Numbered from the stretch's first letter, positions 23,421 through 35,635 are shown. The stretch: 64,000 bases of DNA from Adiantum capillus-veneris (GCA_014529385.2 CM043963.1:97812912-97876911), one strand, 5' to 3'. The notes: generated from the letters alone by a model not told the origin. A program made the numbers and translations.

Positions 23421-24889
23421 GCCGTGGATTGCAAAGCTTTGGAGAGTGTGCTGTGGGTTTGCGATTGCCTACTAGGCAATGGTGGTGGCCGGCTTGAGAA
23501 GTGGCCATTCGAGGAGCAGCTTTGGCTTGGGAGCAGGAATCAAGAGAGGGTGTGAAAGATCGGCTTTGGGCATTGGCTTGGTGTCAATTTTGCAGCTCTA
23601 GGAGGCGAGGATTACAGTGAGTGCGGAGCGGCTTGGGAAATTTTGTGCATCTTGGATGGAATTCTTAGCCATTGTTATGCACAGTTTATTGTGGAGCTTT
23701 GGATTTGTTCGAGGCCTACCACCACAGGGCAAACGTCCAGAGCCGATATCGGCGATAGAGTTTTGGATTTCATATAGGGATAGCAGATTGTGCGGAGCCC
23801 ATTGCGTGTGGAGTTCCCTTTATGGTGGAGTTGAAGCGGCTTGGATCTTTTTTGGCTTGGTTTGTATGGCCATTTTTTGGAGTGCGAGAAGGTACCCGAT
23901 TACCAAATCTTGCAACTTCAATATATCCCTACCTTGCTCGAGGCATGACGACATCGACCAAAGACAACCAAAAGCTATGGATAATGGATCATCAACCATC
24001 TGTTACGGATCGTCAACCATCCATTTAACGGCCTATGCAACTTCACTGTTCTCAAGGAACCCAACACATTGTTTGGCTCAAGTTCGTAAAGTCAAAATCA
24101 AATGGAGGATTTTGCAAGAGAACAACGGCAAAGGTCGTCTGGACATGGATGGCAATACCAATACTTAGTTAGCTGCCTTGGTACCCACAAGGTACGATCA
24201 CAGTTGTCATGAATGTGACATGACGCTTTGTTTGGCTCGAGAGTTTGAAGCCAAAGGCGAAAGTAGGAACTCACAATATAGACAAGGATAAAGGCAAGCT
24301 GTACATAGATTACCGTAATAAAGATTTGACAGAGGAGAACGGCATGGCACATGTGGCCACAGTGGCCTCGACGTTAGATTTCTAGTCAAATGACAGGTGT
24401 CACCACTAGCTTCAGCCAGAGAGAGGCTTGTGAGTGGCAGAGAGGGGCAATCCATGCTCCCTATAATTAATTTGGACCCTTGTGTTGGAGTTCAAGTTAT
24501 TGGTGTTTGGACCCGTAGGTCGGAGTTCGATGTACATGTCTCGTGGCAGGGAACCAATCAGACGTCTAAAACACTATAGATGGGCTAGCCAATCATTGTT
24601 GTTGGTCAGATCATGGACAGGATGTGTTCCAACAGTTCATTATCTTGGAGTTTTCTATTTTGGACGTGATATGTTCAGGAATGGGGATTATTGGACGTAG
24701 TATGGTCTACAGTTTGAAGTTTCTACAAAGGCAACCAATGCTCAAGATGACATTACTTTCAAGTACAAAGTTGAGGAGAGCAACACCGAAGTGTATTCAG
24801 TAGTTCAAGTCCTTCTATTGGGGTGTCCATGGTAGCTTCTTCATCGAATTGGTCTCACTATTGATGTCCACTTTGAGGTGCAAAGAGGG

Positions 24890-25010
24890 TGTTAAAGTTT
24901 AGGCATCTCAAATGAACTACCCAATTTGATCCCATTATTAGTTTGGCTTTTAGGTATTTATTTTACTTATTTGTCAAAGTCTCTACGCTTCGGCATGGTC
25001 GACTTTGACA
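24890..25010 (+). repeat. 3' LTR of the non-autonomous element (shortened)
   Basis: 121 bp. It matches the two ends of the 332-bp 5' LTR and lacks about 210 bp of its middle. The junction falls at a shared GTCT (CAAAGTCT at the left, TTGGTCTCTAC at the right), which fits a deletion between short direct repeats. Confidence 0.88.
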
Positions 25011-25720
25011 GAAGAAGAATGAAAAACACATGCGTAAATGCACCTTTCTCACGGAATCTTTGGGCTGTGTTGTCCAAAGAATTCTATCTCTACATGCCCA
25101 AGTAAGATTGGAGTGATTGTGACTTGGCTTAGTCCTAAATGTATTAGAAAAGTACAAAGGTTTCTTGGCTTGAGAGGACCGGGATGGTATCGTGCTTTTA
25201 TGTTAAGATAACATCACCCTTAACTAGTACTCTCAAAAAGACCAGGGTGTTTAATCAAACCAATTGTGCCATGCTTGCTTTGAGAACCTCAAAAAGTTTT
25301 AGTAAATGCTTCTATATGGCGGCTTCCAAACTTCACGAAGACATTTATTGCTCTCATAGATGCAAGTGGACAAGCAATCCCAAGTGTTTTGACTCATGAA
25401 CTAAGGATAATGGTTTATTAGTCTTATAAGTTACGTACTCATGAGTTGAATTACCCTACATATGCCTTGAAATTATTAGCAATCGTTCATGATCTTAAAT
25501 TTCGATGAAACTATTTGCTTGGAAGAAGATTTGAGTTGCATACATAACACAAAAGTCTCAGTGGATCTATATTCCACCTGACTTAAATATGCAACAACAA
25601 TCATGAACGGAATTGGTTTTGACATTGAGAAAAAAAGTAAGATAGGAAAATTTGGTAGCAAATGCCTTGAGTGAAAAGAGTATGATAGCAACAATAGCAA
25701 CCTCTACTGTTTTTTTGATT
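25011..25720 (+). mobile_element. Ty3-gypsy RT-RNase H fragment, right part
   Basis: Continuation of the gypsy pol at 22264-22564 after the inserted LTR element. It has the RT thumb (VQRFLGLRG-like block near 25155), then RNase H: ALIDASGQAI near 25360, and SYKLRTHELNYPTYALKLLAIVHDL (given here only as its pattern) at 25420-25500, then NYLLGRRFELHT. Stops and frameshifts are frequent. Confidence 0.8.
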
Positions 25721-28700
25721 GACCTTGTATGTGAGAGCATGCTGCAAGATGATCATTTTAAGAATAAATGAAACAAGGTGAAAGCTCATATAGGCATTTT
25801 AAAACCAAAACTTGAGTATAGACATTCAAAGATTTGTATGCCTTTCACCTTATCCTCTATGTCATATTTTAAAATGCCCAAAATTTGTGGTTTCTCAAGA
25901 CTAAGGAGTTAAGACTAATTCAATGAATCATCTAGAGAATTGGAACTAGAATAATACAATAGAAGCCCATGTGGTGCTTCAGAGGTTACATCCTAGATTA
26001 TGAATCACATCGAGGGCAATATCAACTTCCTTAGTTGACTGAAAGGAAAGCGTAAAAAAAAACATGCTAATCACATTCCGTGTATATTATGAGAAAATGA
26101 AATGATCTATTACAATGATCACTATTAGTTTTGCAAAGCTACAAATGTGCACATTCACTAAGGTTAACAAGCACACATTAGATACATTAGGAAAAGTTTG
26201 GACTCAAAAATGGGCTTTGTAAGAATTGTTGATGTGACATAGCTTTCAAAAAGTGGGGATCGGTAAATTTTTTGCAAATAAGATCCAAACTTGTCGGAGG
26301 TTGGATATTTAGAATCTACTCTTCAAATACTATCTATTGATATATAGCATGCATGTATCGGACATTGCCTTCATGTATATCTAGAAAAAGGTGATTTTAG
26401 ATTACCGTAACAGTAACAAAACCTGACTGATTGAAAAAAAAAATGGCATAACTTTCATAGAAGTTATCCAAACTTTTCGGACCTTGGCTCTTTAGAATCC
26501 ATTTTTCAAGAACTTTTCAATGATAGGTCATATCATGGGGTTCTAAGCAATATTTAGAGGGATCTACCAGGTTGCTTTTTTTTGTACAACTTTGATGATG
26601 TGGCACTCTTAAAAGGCCCAAAAATGAGTTCAAAATTTTCCTAATGCATACATATGTGCATATGTAAATATGCACAAGAAAGTGAAATTTGTGGGTTAGG
26701 TTTAGTGTCCCACGTGAAGGTGTATCTAACCATATATTACAAACAACATAATATATCAAGTAGTGGGTGTCCTTGTGCGTTTGTGCTTCATACAAGCATA
26801 TCTATCTACCCAATAAAATCATGGCAATATCTAAATACACACATCCCTACTAAACTTTTTGTAATATTCTTTTGAAAAAGAAACACATGCACATGCACAC
26901 ACACACACACACACACATACTCCTCTACACCTAAGAAGGAAAGTTCAACATGAAAACATGGCAATGGTGCACACCAAAACCATCGATGCAACCATCAAAT
27001 GAAAAAACTATTTGATACCTTGGATTACAAGGATTAGTTGGAACAAGTTATTCAAAAATAGGAAAAATCACCCCTAAAATTTGTGGAAATTTCCAAAGTA
27101 GCTCTTAAATTTTACATTTTGTCCAATATACCTTATGTTGTTTTGGAATGGATTTGCCCCAATTTATGCAGTCTTATCTTTATGACAATGGAGATCCATC
27201 TTTAAGTGTCCTTGGCAAAACTGTTCCGCCAATGAGCTCACGAATGAAGGCATTTGTGTTTGAAAGTGATGAACGATATAATCTCAACAACCCACAATAC
27301 CATTGAAAACCCTAGTTCTATCCACTTCTATTGAGTGAAAACCGACCATCTTATGAAGAGTTTTGTATTTAGACATGTTTACGAGATTAATGAGGGGTAT
27401 TTTGGGAATTATGTAGAAAATGAACGGCCGAATATGAGTGGTATATTGGGAATTTGTGAAACTTGAGGAGTATTTGGGAATTTCCCCCCCAAATGAATGA
27501 AGAGAATGGTTCAGATTCCAAGCATGAAAAGAGCCATCCAAACCATGATTGCATGATGATTGGTGCACAGATTAAACCTTCCTATTTGTTTTCAACCCCT
27601 TAATAATATCTTCATTTCTCTCATGATCAAAGTCATGTCCACACCACAAAGGTATATAGGTGCCTCTATTATTAATAAGAGGCTTATCGACCAAAGTGTA
27701 TCAACCAGTCCATGTTTGGGTCAGAAGAAAATAGAGACCCTTAACATTACAATGGGAGGCATGCATTGGCACAGTTCTCCAACAAATGCACATCCATGTG
27801 CAAAATCATGTAGCAAAGATCCCTACCTATCTAAATAGAATGGTTGTGCTTTCAAAGAGAATAAAAAGTATGAGCTCCATTATATATAATCACTTATTAT
27901 CAACACAAGCAAGGTGATAGGCCGTCGTGAAAAGAACAATGGGTGAAAATTGCGAAGCACCTTACCCAAAAATTTATCTGAATGAGGTCATATATTTCTT
28001 CACAAATGTAGAAAGCCACTCAGGATGTCTACAGCCCCAGAAGCTTCCCATCAAAAAGAGAATTCATTACCAAAATGGAAGCAATTTATTTGCTTTGCAA
28101 AGGTGCCTTCCAAAATGATTGCATGCCCGTGACTCCAGTATCAGAATAAAAGCAAAACCTCCTTTACATACCCTGTTTTTTGGCTTTTCTAGGTGCCTCC
28201 AAACGCAATATTTGCCAGGGATTTGCAGCCACAGCACCCAAATTTGTAAGTAGAGATCAGAAAGGAAGTCCTCATAATCAAAGCAAGAGCCTCTTGGTAC
28301 TTGCAAAGGGGCGACCCTGTATGAATGGAAATGCCTGAAGCTCCCACTTTCTTCACAGAATGTAAGAATCAAGAAGGGCCCTCCCGATGTTGGGAGCTGA
28401 TCCGATCTCCAGTCTAGGATACGCCCGCATGCATTCTTTAAAATATTGGGGGTTTGGGTGTGCCATATTGTAGATGCGGGCACATTTGAAGGGTATGTAT
28501 GTGTGATACTTCAAAGCTTGCATCCCACATTTCTGAAACCAATGTTATTGATGCTCGATTTCATTGTGGTGAATCATATCTGGAGCAATATCAGCTTCCT
28601 TGGTTGGCTGAAAGTAACGCGCAAAAAATAAATTTTAGAACTCTAAAAATTATTAGCCTTTTCACACGAGGAAAAGCAAATGTAATCAATTAGCAGAGAT

Positions 28701-29160
28701 CCTTGCATTTTGCAAAGCTTGCCCAGATATTAGTACACGTGCACACCACACATATGTATGTGTGCACATACACACTTAGCTACATACATAAGTAGATTCA
28801 TATATAACACACATCATATAAACTTGTGGGTTTGTGTTTACATGTGGGATATGGGCATGCCTCTTATCCAGTCATATTCTATTTGGATAAAGAAACACGC
28901 ACATATCCCACACATTAGCACTACACTACAAACATACCAGCATGGAAGATTGTGGCCTCAAAGGGATGGTTGCTCTTTGGCAGACAAATTGCTGATGCAG
29001 TATATCTCTCATTATTAATTCGTTGTGAGGGGGTGTGCATCACATACCCATAAGCCAACAACTACTACAAAATTTATAGATTTCACACAAAAACAACTTT
29101 TAACTCGGGATGAAAACTTTAGTGCCTGCACGATTGTGTGTACATGGTTAAAAGCAGTAT
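25720..29160. other. no secure gene; decayed repeats
   Basis: Mostly AT-rich. A diverged phrase (GGAGCAATATCAGCTTCCTTGG and its relatives) occurs at 26005-26060 and 28577-28632, marking an old repeat. An imperfect direct repeat (ATCCAAACTTxTCGGA...TTTAGAATC) occurs at 26280-26330 and 26468-26520. A CA microsatellite lies at 26890-26920. Any last exon of the PIG-A gene should lie here on the - strand; a candidate at about 28930-28995 is not convincing. Confidence 0.4.
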
Positions 29161-29167
29161 AGCTGAC

Positions 29168-29258
29168 CTTCCACCATTCTAAAATATTCCATATTATAAA
29201 GTCGAGTATGACCACCAAGCAAAAAAGCTTCCCAGCCCAAGGACCACATTCAAAATAT
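29168..29258 (-). CDS. PIGA: PIG-A (GPI-GlcNAc transferase catalytic subunit), C-terminal membrane-anchor exon
   Basis: A 91-bp exon on the - strand, acceptor TTTTAAGCAG, donor AAG|GTCAGC. The first base completes the Arg codon split by the previous exon. It encodes YFECGPWAGKLFC followed by a hydrophobic run ending IIWNILEWWK. In plant PIG-A the same region is a CG-W-AGKLFC motif followed by the single C-terminal transmembrane helix that anchors the enzyme in the ER membrane. The intron to the upstream exon is 81 bp. The remaining few C-terminal residues should be in a further exon at lower coordinates, which I could not find. Confidence 0.88.
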
Positions 29259-29339
29259 CTGCTTAAAACAATTCAAGACATTTAAGACTCTTTTGCTAGG
29301 AAGAGTTTACAGATGCTTATGGAAAATTGTTTACTTTAC

Positions 29340-29443
29340 CTTGAGAGACGTTGTAGCAGATCCTCATCACGTGCATTCATGGCATGATCGTACACTACTT
29401 CAGTTCTTTTCGCCACATCCGTCCAGCTGTATAATGTTCTCAT
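29340..29443 (-). CDS. PIGA: PIG-A, exon with the conserved YSW-DVAKRTE segment
   Basis: A 104-bp exon on the - strand, acceptor TTATTTTGTCTAG, donor AAG|GTAAAG. It encodes MRTLYSWTDVAKRTEVVYDH and then LLQRLS plus two bases of an Arg codon. YSWxDVAxRTExVYD is a hallmark of PIG-A near the end of its GT-B glycosyltransferase fold. PIG-A transfers GlcNAc from UDP-GlcNAc to phosphatidylinositol on the cytosolic face of the ER, the first step of GPI-anchor synthesis. The exon starts in phase 0, matching the exon at 53609-53725, and ends in phase 2, matching 29168-29258. It is intact, with no stop or frameshift. Confidence 0.92.
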
Positions 29444-29639
29444 CTAGACAAAATAACCAGCAGGAACAACCCAGAGTAAAGCATGAAGAAGAAAAATACA
29501 CTGCCTGCTTGAGAGAGAATGAAAAGCAGAAAAAAGACCCATTCGGGAAGAGAAATTATACTGGTTTGCTTAAGTTTGGCATCTATCAAAAGATAGATCA
29601 TAAAAGAAAAGAACAGAAAATGCATCCTTAGGGTATCTG

Positions 29640-30440
29640 ATCATCAATTCTACATTTTCTCTACTCTCTCTCAGACCACCTCTACAGTCTATACCTATTA
29701 GTGCTGGCAAGGAAGGCTCTGTTGGATCATGCAGAATATGCTTACCACAGCCCCTCCAACAAGGTGAAAAATCACCATGGCCACCCTAAAAGATAGTTGC
29801 AGAGCAAGCAAGAAAATAAGAAGAAGTATGAGAGAAGAGGGATTTGGACAAAAAAGGACATGAGAACCCTAAATAATGTACTCTATATAGCTATGAAGGA
29901 TAATGAAAAAGCAAACTTTACCACAAGAAAGAAAAACCACCTGAGCTCATAAGAGAGTATGAAAGAAGAGAAGATTTTGGAGAAAAAAAGGTCAAGAGAA
30001 CCCCTAATTGATGTAATCTCATACCTTTAAAGATAATGAAGAGAAAAATTTGAGAGGCTAAAAAGAAATCTGAAGGGTGGAGAAGAAGAGACAGAAGAAA
30101 GCCTCCACCAGGGTCATGTCACATTCATGAATCAAGCTCTAAAACATGAATGAATGCCACAAAGCATGTAAGCTGATAGTCTTATTATAATGTGGCTGCA
30201 TGAAGAAGTGCAGGTATGCCTAGTGTGTCAAATAGCCAGCCATTCATCTAAAATTTTTGTGATAACACCTCTATTGCTTCACACATGAAAACTGCCAGAG
30301 CTGCTGGTGAAGGCGATCCCTATATACACATTTGAGTCAGCCACCTCTAATGACTACCGTCAAATGTGAAAATCAATCTCCTCCTAACTATAGTTGACAT
30401 ATAGATCATAACCTCAAGTTCACAGAGAGTCGTACCACAC
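29640..30440. other. intronic sequence without recognisable features
   Basis: A- and G-rich sequence with many GAAGA and GAGAA phrases. A 60-80 bp phrase (CCTAA, TGATGTA, AGCTATGAAGATAATG-like) appears twice, near 29865 and 30000. No coding potential recognised. Confidence 0.4.
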
Positions 30441-30442
30441 AG

Positions 30443-31105
30443 AGAAATGAAATGAAATGATATATTAACGTCCTCAAGAGGCCAAAATGACCTATGAGAC
30501 CAAACCGTTACATGTTTGGGTACAAAATAGAGATGCTAAAATGAATCTAGGAGTGCTACTAGCTGGAACTGTGTGGGGCGTGTGTGATCACTAATACAAT
30601 GGGTGCCCAGTGGTCATGAGTCTATCCTCATCTGTACTTTGGATATCAATAGTAGTATGGTTCAAATCCTCTGTTGCTCGTCGATGCTGTGAAGCTCCTC
30701 TCCTTAGTCGTGGGCGTCTCGATCTCCCTAACTCCAATGCTCGGTCAATGAGAGTTCCGTGGGTGTGAGTATGAGCTGAGCTTTGCAGTGGTGGCTGCTT
30801 CTCTATCTGTCCAGTGTCTGGCGTGAAGAAATCGGTAATTTGTCTCTGGGATTGTCTCTCTTTAGATCTCCTCAGTAAACTGTCTCTATGTCTGTGTAAC
30901 TCAAGTAGATACAGTCCAAGGCATCTCTAGTCCTGATAGCGCATGATTCTGGAGAAGAGTCCGAAGCCGTCTCTGAATAGACAGTGGAAGCTACCCCATA
31001 TCTCGTAGTGCCCATATAGCTGGGTCGAATCACAAACCCATCCCCTGTGAGTTGGAGAAGATGCTCTTTATAGAAAGCCATCTTCGTACTCAGACTCTCT
31101 AAAGC
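30443..31105 (-). mobile_element. LINE 3' fragment (copy E, TTTCA-tailed family)
   Basis: On the - strand this is the last part of the family's ORF2 and its 3' UTR, about 660 bp. It includes LSTKMAFYKEHLLQLTGDGF and GFVIRPSYM, then degraded text down to the family 3' end. The tail (TTTCATTTCATTTC on the - strand) is at 30446-30462. The 3' UTR phrase for the + strand, GACCTATGAGACCAAA, is shared with the copies at 41165, 49665 and 58557. 5' truncated at about 31105, where an L1-like LINE on the other strand begins. Confidence 0.85.
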
Positions 31106-31109
31106 CTTC

Positions 31110-32400
31110 CACGCCAACTTCTGCACCAACTACTGCAACATCCAGCTCCGTTGCTGACCTCTGTAGCGATGTCCCTCCACTATGTCTGACCACTTTCCTC
31201 TGATTTTGGCAATGTATGATATTGCTATGTCTGCTTTTCAATCGGTTGGTGGTGAACATAATTTGATTGGACACCCCATGTTTGCTGATCAAGTCAAGCA
31301 AGTGTGGAATGACTGCCAAAACCAGTATGCAGATCCTCCGTTTATTTTGTTGACCTTCTGCTCTGAGAATATAGGGCAATTTGTGGCCCATAAATCGAGG
31401 GCTTCTACTCAGAAAGCAGTGCAGATTTTAGTTGCCCTGGTCAAGGTGGCTGAGAATAGGAGCCTGAAGAACTGTCTGACTGGTCTCAGGCAAGGTTATG
31501 TTGTCAAAAATATGAGCAAGACATGGCTCAGAAAGCCAGATTTCATTGCAGGTCCAGAGCCATTGTTGACCCCTCAGATACGTCTAAAGCCTTTCTTAAA
31601 AGGCTAAAATCTAAACATAGGAGGGAATCCATGACTTCCCTCGCATTATTGGATGGCTGTACAACTTCTAACCCCACCACGACACACTTGAAAGTAAAGT
31701 TTCACAGCAAGATGCAATAAGATTGGATGCACCATTTGATGAGGGTGAGATCACTTATGCCTCATCCAAATTGGGGAATGATAAAACACCTCGTATTTGT
31801 GGTATATCTAAGGAATTTGTTACGTCTTTCTGGGAGGATTTCAAGGATACAGCGATTTCACTCATCAACAAAAGTTGGACTTCAGCATATGTTTGCAGGG
31901 CTCAATCAAGGGATTATTAAGCTGATTCTCAAATGCCTTTTCCCAAAAACATTATCTGATTGGAAGCTAATTACTACGATGGGGATTGTTTACAAGTTAT
32001 TAGCCAAGGTAGTGGCCATAAAATTGGGGCCACAGCTTAGGAAGTACATTTATGTCTCTCAGGTTGGCTTTATTGGTGGGAGATCCATTATGGATAACAT
32101 CTTGGCAGTTCAGTTGGTCAAGAGTACTAGTCAATAGAAGGCTGTCAGAAGGAGTTGATGTATGCAGATATGTGAGGCAAGGGTGCCCTCTCAGCCCTTT
32201 GTTCTATGCAGTGGCATCTCATCCTCTCTTTATATACTTGGCTAGTCTCTCTATGAAAGGATCTGTTCAAGGACTGCGCTTGAAAAATAAACAAATGATT
32301 CGACAGGGTTTTGCTAATGATACCATCCTCTTTCTTAAAGGTAATACTTTCAATTTAGGGAAATGTATGGCTGTTCTTGATCTTTATTCACTTGTTCTTA
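31110..32400 (+). mobile_element. L1-like LINE fragment (endonuclease end and RT)
   Basis: A different LINE lineage on the + strand. SDHFPLIL at 31180-31205 is the C-terminal motif of an APE endonuclease. RT blocks follow with frameshifts: GEITYASSKLGNDKTP near 31735, TLSDWKLITTMGIVYKLLAK at 31950-32010, VSQVGFIGGRSIMDNIL near 32060, and RQGCPLSPLFYAVASH near 32175. The YADD-type box is damaged (FANDTILF near 32315). It breaks off near 32400, where gypsy gag on the - strand begins. The DWKLIT and GFIGGRSIMDN blocks are typical of plant L1 elements, unlike the TTTCA-tailed family. Confidence 0.85.
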
Positions 32401-32401
32401 G

Positions 32402-33666
32402 GCTGATCCGGGTCCTTAAGGGGACGCTTTTTGCCTTGGTCGCCATGGTCATCATAAACCGCTCTTTGCCTTGCACGGTACGTGCTATGTTCCATCCGTC
32501 TGGCGATACCAGTGGAATGTAGATCCTTGGCAATAATTGCCTCGATCATCTGTTGAAGGGTGTCGTGGGGGAAATATTGGGATTTACTTCTTAATTTGTT
32601 TGAACTTGTCAAGTCCATAAAACATGTAAGGGGTATAGACACTACCTATGCATGTGCATAAAGGTAAGACCACATTACTAGTACACCTTCATGCTCTTCC
32701 GAAGAGGAGGTTGAAGGCTTGCTTCGAATTTCCACATCTTTTCCTCGTCGGAAATCTTCATGAAAGGCGTAACTTTCAGAAGAACCGACCAATACTTGTC
32801 AATATAAGCCGTGACTTTCTCGTGTTCCTTTTGGGCGAGCCAATCCCATTCCTTCTGAATGTCCTCAAAGTCAGGCAGAAGAAATTGTTCATAAAATTCA
32901 GTTTTGAATTGAGCCCACGTTCTGGCTTGTGTACCTCCTAGAATCTTGGCTAACCACTAGTTGCTTGCCATCTCCTTGAGATGCATCCCAACATGACGCA
33001 ACTTGGATTTTTCGATGAAGTTTCTGTTGGCAAAAGCAACTTCAAATTGCCTAATGAAAGACAATGCCTTGGAGATGTCTCTTCGTCCTCTGTAGTTGTC
33101 AAACTTGACATCTTTGTCACCAAATTTGAAAACCCGCATCTTGCGATGACGCTTGCGGTTATCCTTCTTGAACTTGGACTTCTCTTCAATATTACATAGG
33201 GAACTAGTAGGAATTTTCTTCTTTGGAGAAGATTTAGATACTATATGAGAAGTAGATGTAGTAGTATAATCAAGAGAGTATGTTAGAGAAGAGAGAGACA
33301 TCCTTGCTTTTGTTCGGTAGAGAAAGTTCTTTTTCCTTCCCCTTGCTCTTGGAAGGTTGTTTGTCCTGATCCAGAGATCCCTTGTGTGTTTCGGCACCTC
33401 TTCCACATCTTCCTCCTGTGGGTTGCTACCACCGACACGATTTTCCTGACACCCATCGGCATCTGTTCCTTGCGGCTTCTTAATTCCTTCCAAAACCTTT
33501 TGGACAGTTGGCATCGTGATAAGCTGCTGCAATTCTGCGAGTTGAACTCGTACTTGCTGAAGTTCGTCTTCAACGGTTCTTCCGTGACTCGTTACGATTC
33601 TTCCCGTTCCTTCCCGGAATTGTCCTTCTTTGCAAAGAAAGAGAGGAATCAGAGTTCTGATACCAC
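32402..33666 (-). mobile_element. Ty3-gypsy gag region
   Basis: A 243-codon frame on the - strand (33688-32957) begins near the primer-binding site. It has a coiled-coil-like stretch (DELQQVRVQLAELQQL) and then the retrotransposon gag core (FKFGDKDVKFDNYRG, ALSFIRQFEVAFA). After a stop at 32956 the gag core goes on in the same strand (WAQFKTEFYEQFL, KVTAYIDKYW, near 32915-32790) with further frameshifts. Protease and pol are absent; the fragment ends against the L1-like LINE at about 32401. A primer-binding site (TGGTATCAGAAC) lies at 33653-33665 next to an LTR end. Confidence 0.85.
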
Positions 33667-34850
33667 TGTCACAAACGGGAGCACACACGAATAATCAATA
33701 AGCTGCAAATAAATATACTTTCAACCAAAAGAGACGAGGGAGAAGATCGACACAATATTTGGGATCAGAAGATGGGCTGGTCCCCCCCCCTAAAGAGAAT
33801 CTTTATTAGGGAGAATCTTTTTTACAAGCACAAGAACGAGAGTAGCCCCTCCGTTCTAAATCTCAAACTCAATGGTCGATTCCTTCCTGTGCGGGAAACT
33901 CTTGAGAGACGAGCTCTCAATTCCATTTCTATCTATACTCAAAGCACGAGGCTCTGCAAACTATTCCGGATTCCTTTCCCGGAATCCTCGAGCGTAGGCC
34001 AAGGCCTTCTTGCTTTTTCTCCATGACGTAGTCCCTGCAAAACTCAAAATACAAAACAACTACTTGTAGTGTGTATTTTCAATCGGTACTTGTTGCTCCG
34101 ACTGCGGAAAAGCAACCTCCCTCCGTGAGATAATCACGAGCACCTGCAATTTCTTGACGGCAGACTCTCTTTCTCCTAGCGCTGGCCAATCTGGGGGCCT
34201 CAGAGAGAACGTGGGCTGTTTTTATAGACACCTGGCCTTGGCAGGAATAACTGGTGACTATCCGGCAACAATAGCTGAGAGTGGAGGCACCAGAAAAGCA
34301 AGAGAGTGATGGCGGCAGCCTGTAGAGAGAGGAGAGAGTATGCGCTGGTTTTTATTTTCAGCCGTAAGGATTAGCGTTGGTGTTCTTTTGGGGAGCCTTG
34401 GCTTTATTTTAAGTGAGCTGCCCACTTGATACCGGTCCATTTTTTTTCTAAGTGTGAATCTGGACAAAACTCGATAAAACTCAATGAGCTAAAAATTTAT
34501 GCTACACAATCACATTCCAGGCGTCCCTAGATGCAATTCTCAGGCACAGTTGCAATACAAACACACATTCCTCGTAGGAAAGCATCTGCTTCTCCCAAAA
34601 AACACTTTAAAATATTCTACTTTTTTTTATAAAAAAAAATTCTCCATACCCATCGTTATTCTTGTGCCTGCGTCTTTACGCATATTCCTTTTTCGAGTTC
34701 TACTTCCCTGCTAGAACGATGGAATATTCCCTTTCCGATGCTCCTGTCACCCAACACGTGACGCATCAGGAACATCCGTTTCTCGGTCTCTCCTACCGAA
34801 CTAACTATATAACCCCTTCGTGATGCTTAATGTCACCCAACATATGACAC
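33667..34850 (-). repeat. LTR of the gypsy gag element
   Basis: In + orientation the inner end starts TGTCACAAACGGGAGC at 33667, next to the primer-binding site. The outer end is probably near 34846-34857 (TATGACACATCA). A TATA-like TATATAAC lies at 34806. A roughly 35-bp unit (GATGCTxxTGTCACCCAACAxxTGACxCATCA) occurs twice, at 34737-34770 and 34822-34857. Outer end approximate. Confidence 0.6.
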
Positions 34851-35061
34851 ATCAGAGTTGACCGTTCCGGATGGCTTTTAATAATTCCAGTAGATCTACC
34901 CTTCCTAACCTTTATGGTTCAAGTGCACACATTTAAATATCCTAGTTTCAATAAATAGAAATCACTCAAAAAAATAAGAAAATAGTCCATTTAGCAACAT
35001 TGATCAGCCCTTCATGCGCTCCCAAACCACTAGACGTTGACAAGCCTAGGCTCAAATACCA

Positions 35062-35140
35062 TGTCAAAGTGCAGCGGAAGGTGTAGTGACACAAGCATAG
35101 CGGGGAGAAGAAGAAGAAGAAGAAGAGAATTTTAACGTCG

Positions 35141-35219
<79 letters not shown>

Positions 35220-35590
35220 CTAGAGCGAGAACGGAGAGAGAGAGAGAATGTGCTCAAGCCTTATAGCCAAATCTGCAAAACAAGAAGTACAAGGATCACG
35301 GGCTCTGTGCGCCCCTCTTTGCCCTATATAGGGATGAAACTCATCTACCCAACTCCCCACAATCCATAAAGTGGGAATATGAAGAGCCTTTGGATAAAAA
35401 TAGGGCGTCCACTATAAATGAGCCTTCAAGTGGATAGACCAAACAAACATTGGTGATTGCCTCTCATGCCTAGTAGAACCTCACAAGGCCGGGCACAACC
35501 ACCTCTCCCACTAGATCTGGATGGGAAACCCAAGAGATGACCTCCAAAACTCTGAAGCAAAGTAGACCCGTACATACGTATTGATTCCAT
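35062..35590 (-). repeat. LTR related to that of the 22565-25010 element
   Basis: On the - strand the end reads CTTCCGCTGCACTTTGACA followed at 35061-35049 by a primer-binding-like TGGTATTTGAGCC. This matches the LTR end and primer site at 22871-22908 (CTTCCGCATCG, GACTTTGACA, TGGTATCATAGC). A long (GA)n at 35147-35217 corresponds to the (TC)n of that LTR, and a TATA-like CTATATAGG lies at 35322. The outer end was not found. Confidence 0.55.
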
Positions 35591-35635
35591 CCATATAGTA
35601 CGTCTGTGCAGTACGGATCCGTACCATATGGATGG
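35587..35635. repeat. inverted repeat with inner palindrome
   Basis: Arms CCATCCATATAGTAC (35587-35601) and GTACCATATGGATGG (35621-35635) match at 14 of 15 positions when one is reverse-complemented. The loop contains part of a perfect palindrome, GTACGGATCCGTAC (35611-35624). It could form a hairpin or cruciform. No flanking duplication was seen. Confidence 0.8.

Larger units (their letters stand above)
22565..25010 (+). mobile_element. non-autonomous LTR retrotransposon with 5-bp TSD
   Basis: A complete small LTR element of 2446 bp. The 5' LTR begins TGTTAAAGTTTAAGC and ends GACTTTGACA. A primer-binding site (TGGTATCATAGC) follows at once at 22897. A purine run (GTGCAAAGAGGG, 24878-24889) precedes the 3' LTR, which starts TGTTAAAGTTTAGGC and ends GACTTTGACA at 25010. 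GAAGA flanks both sides (22560-22564 and 25011-25015). The internal region has no gag or pol. A 183-codon frame at 23617-24168 has no recognisable features and is probably not a gene. It needs enzymes from another element and sits inside a gypsy RT, so it is the younger of the two. Confidence 0.88.

Noticed and set aside
23617..24168. A 183-codon plus-strand frame inside the non-autonomous LTR element
   Set aside because: No gag, protease or pol features; composition looks non-coding. Kept as part of the element only.
28067..28483. A 138-codon minus-strand frame
   Set aside because: No recognisable domain, and parts of the same stretch look equally coding in other frames; I could not build a consistent exon model.
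28930..28995. Possible last PIG-A exon on the minus strand
   Set aside because: An acceptor and a donor can be drawn, but the translation has no similarity to the known PIG-A C-terminus.
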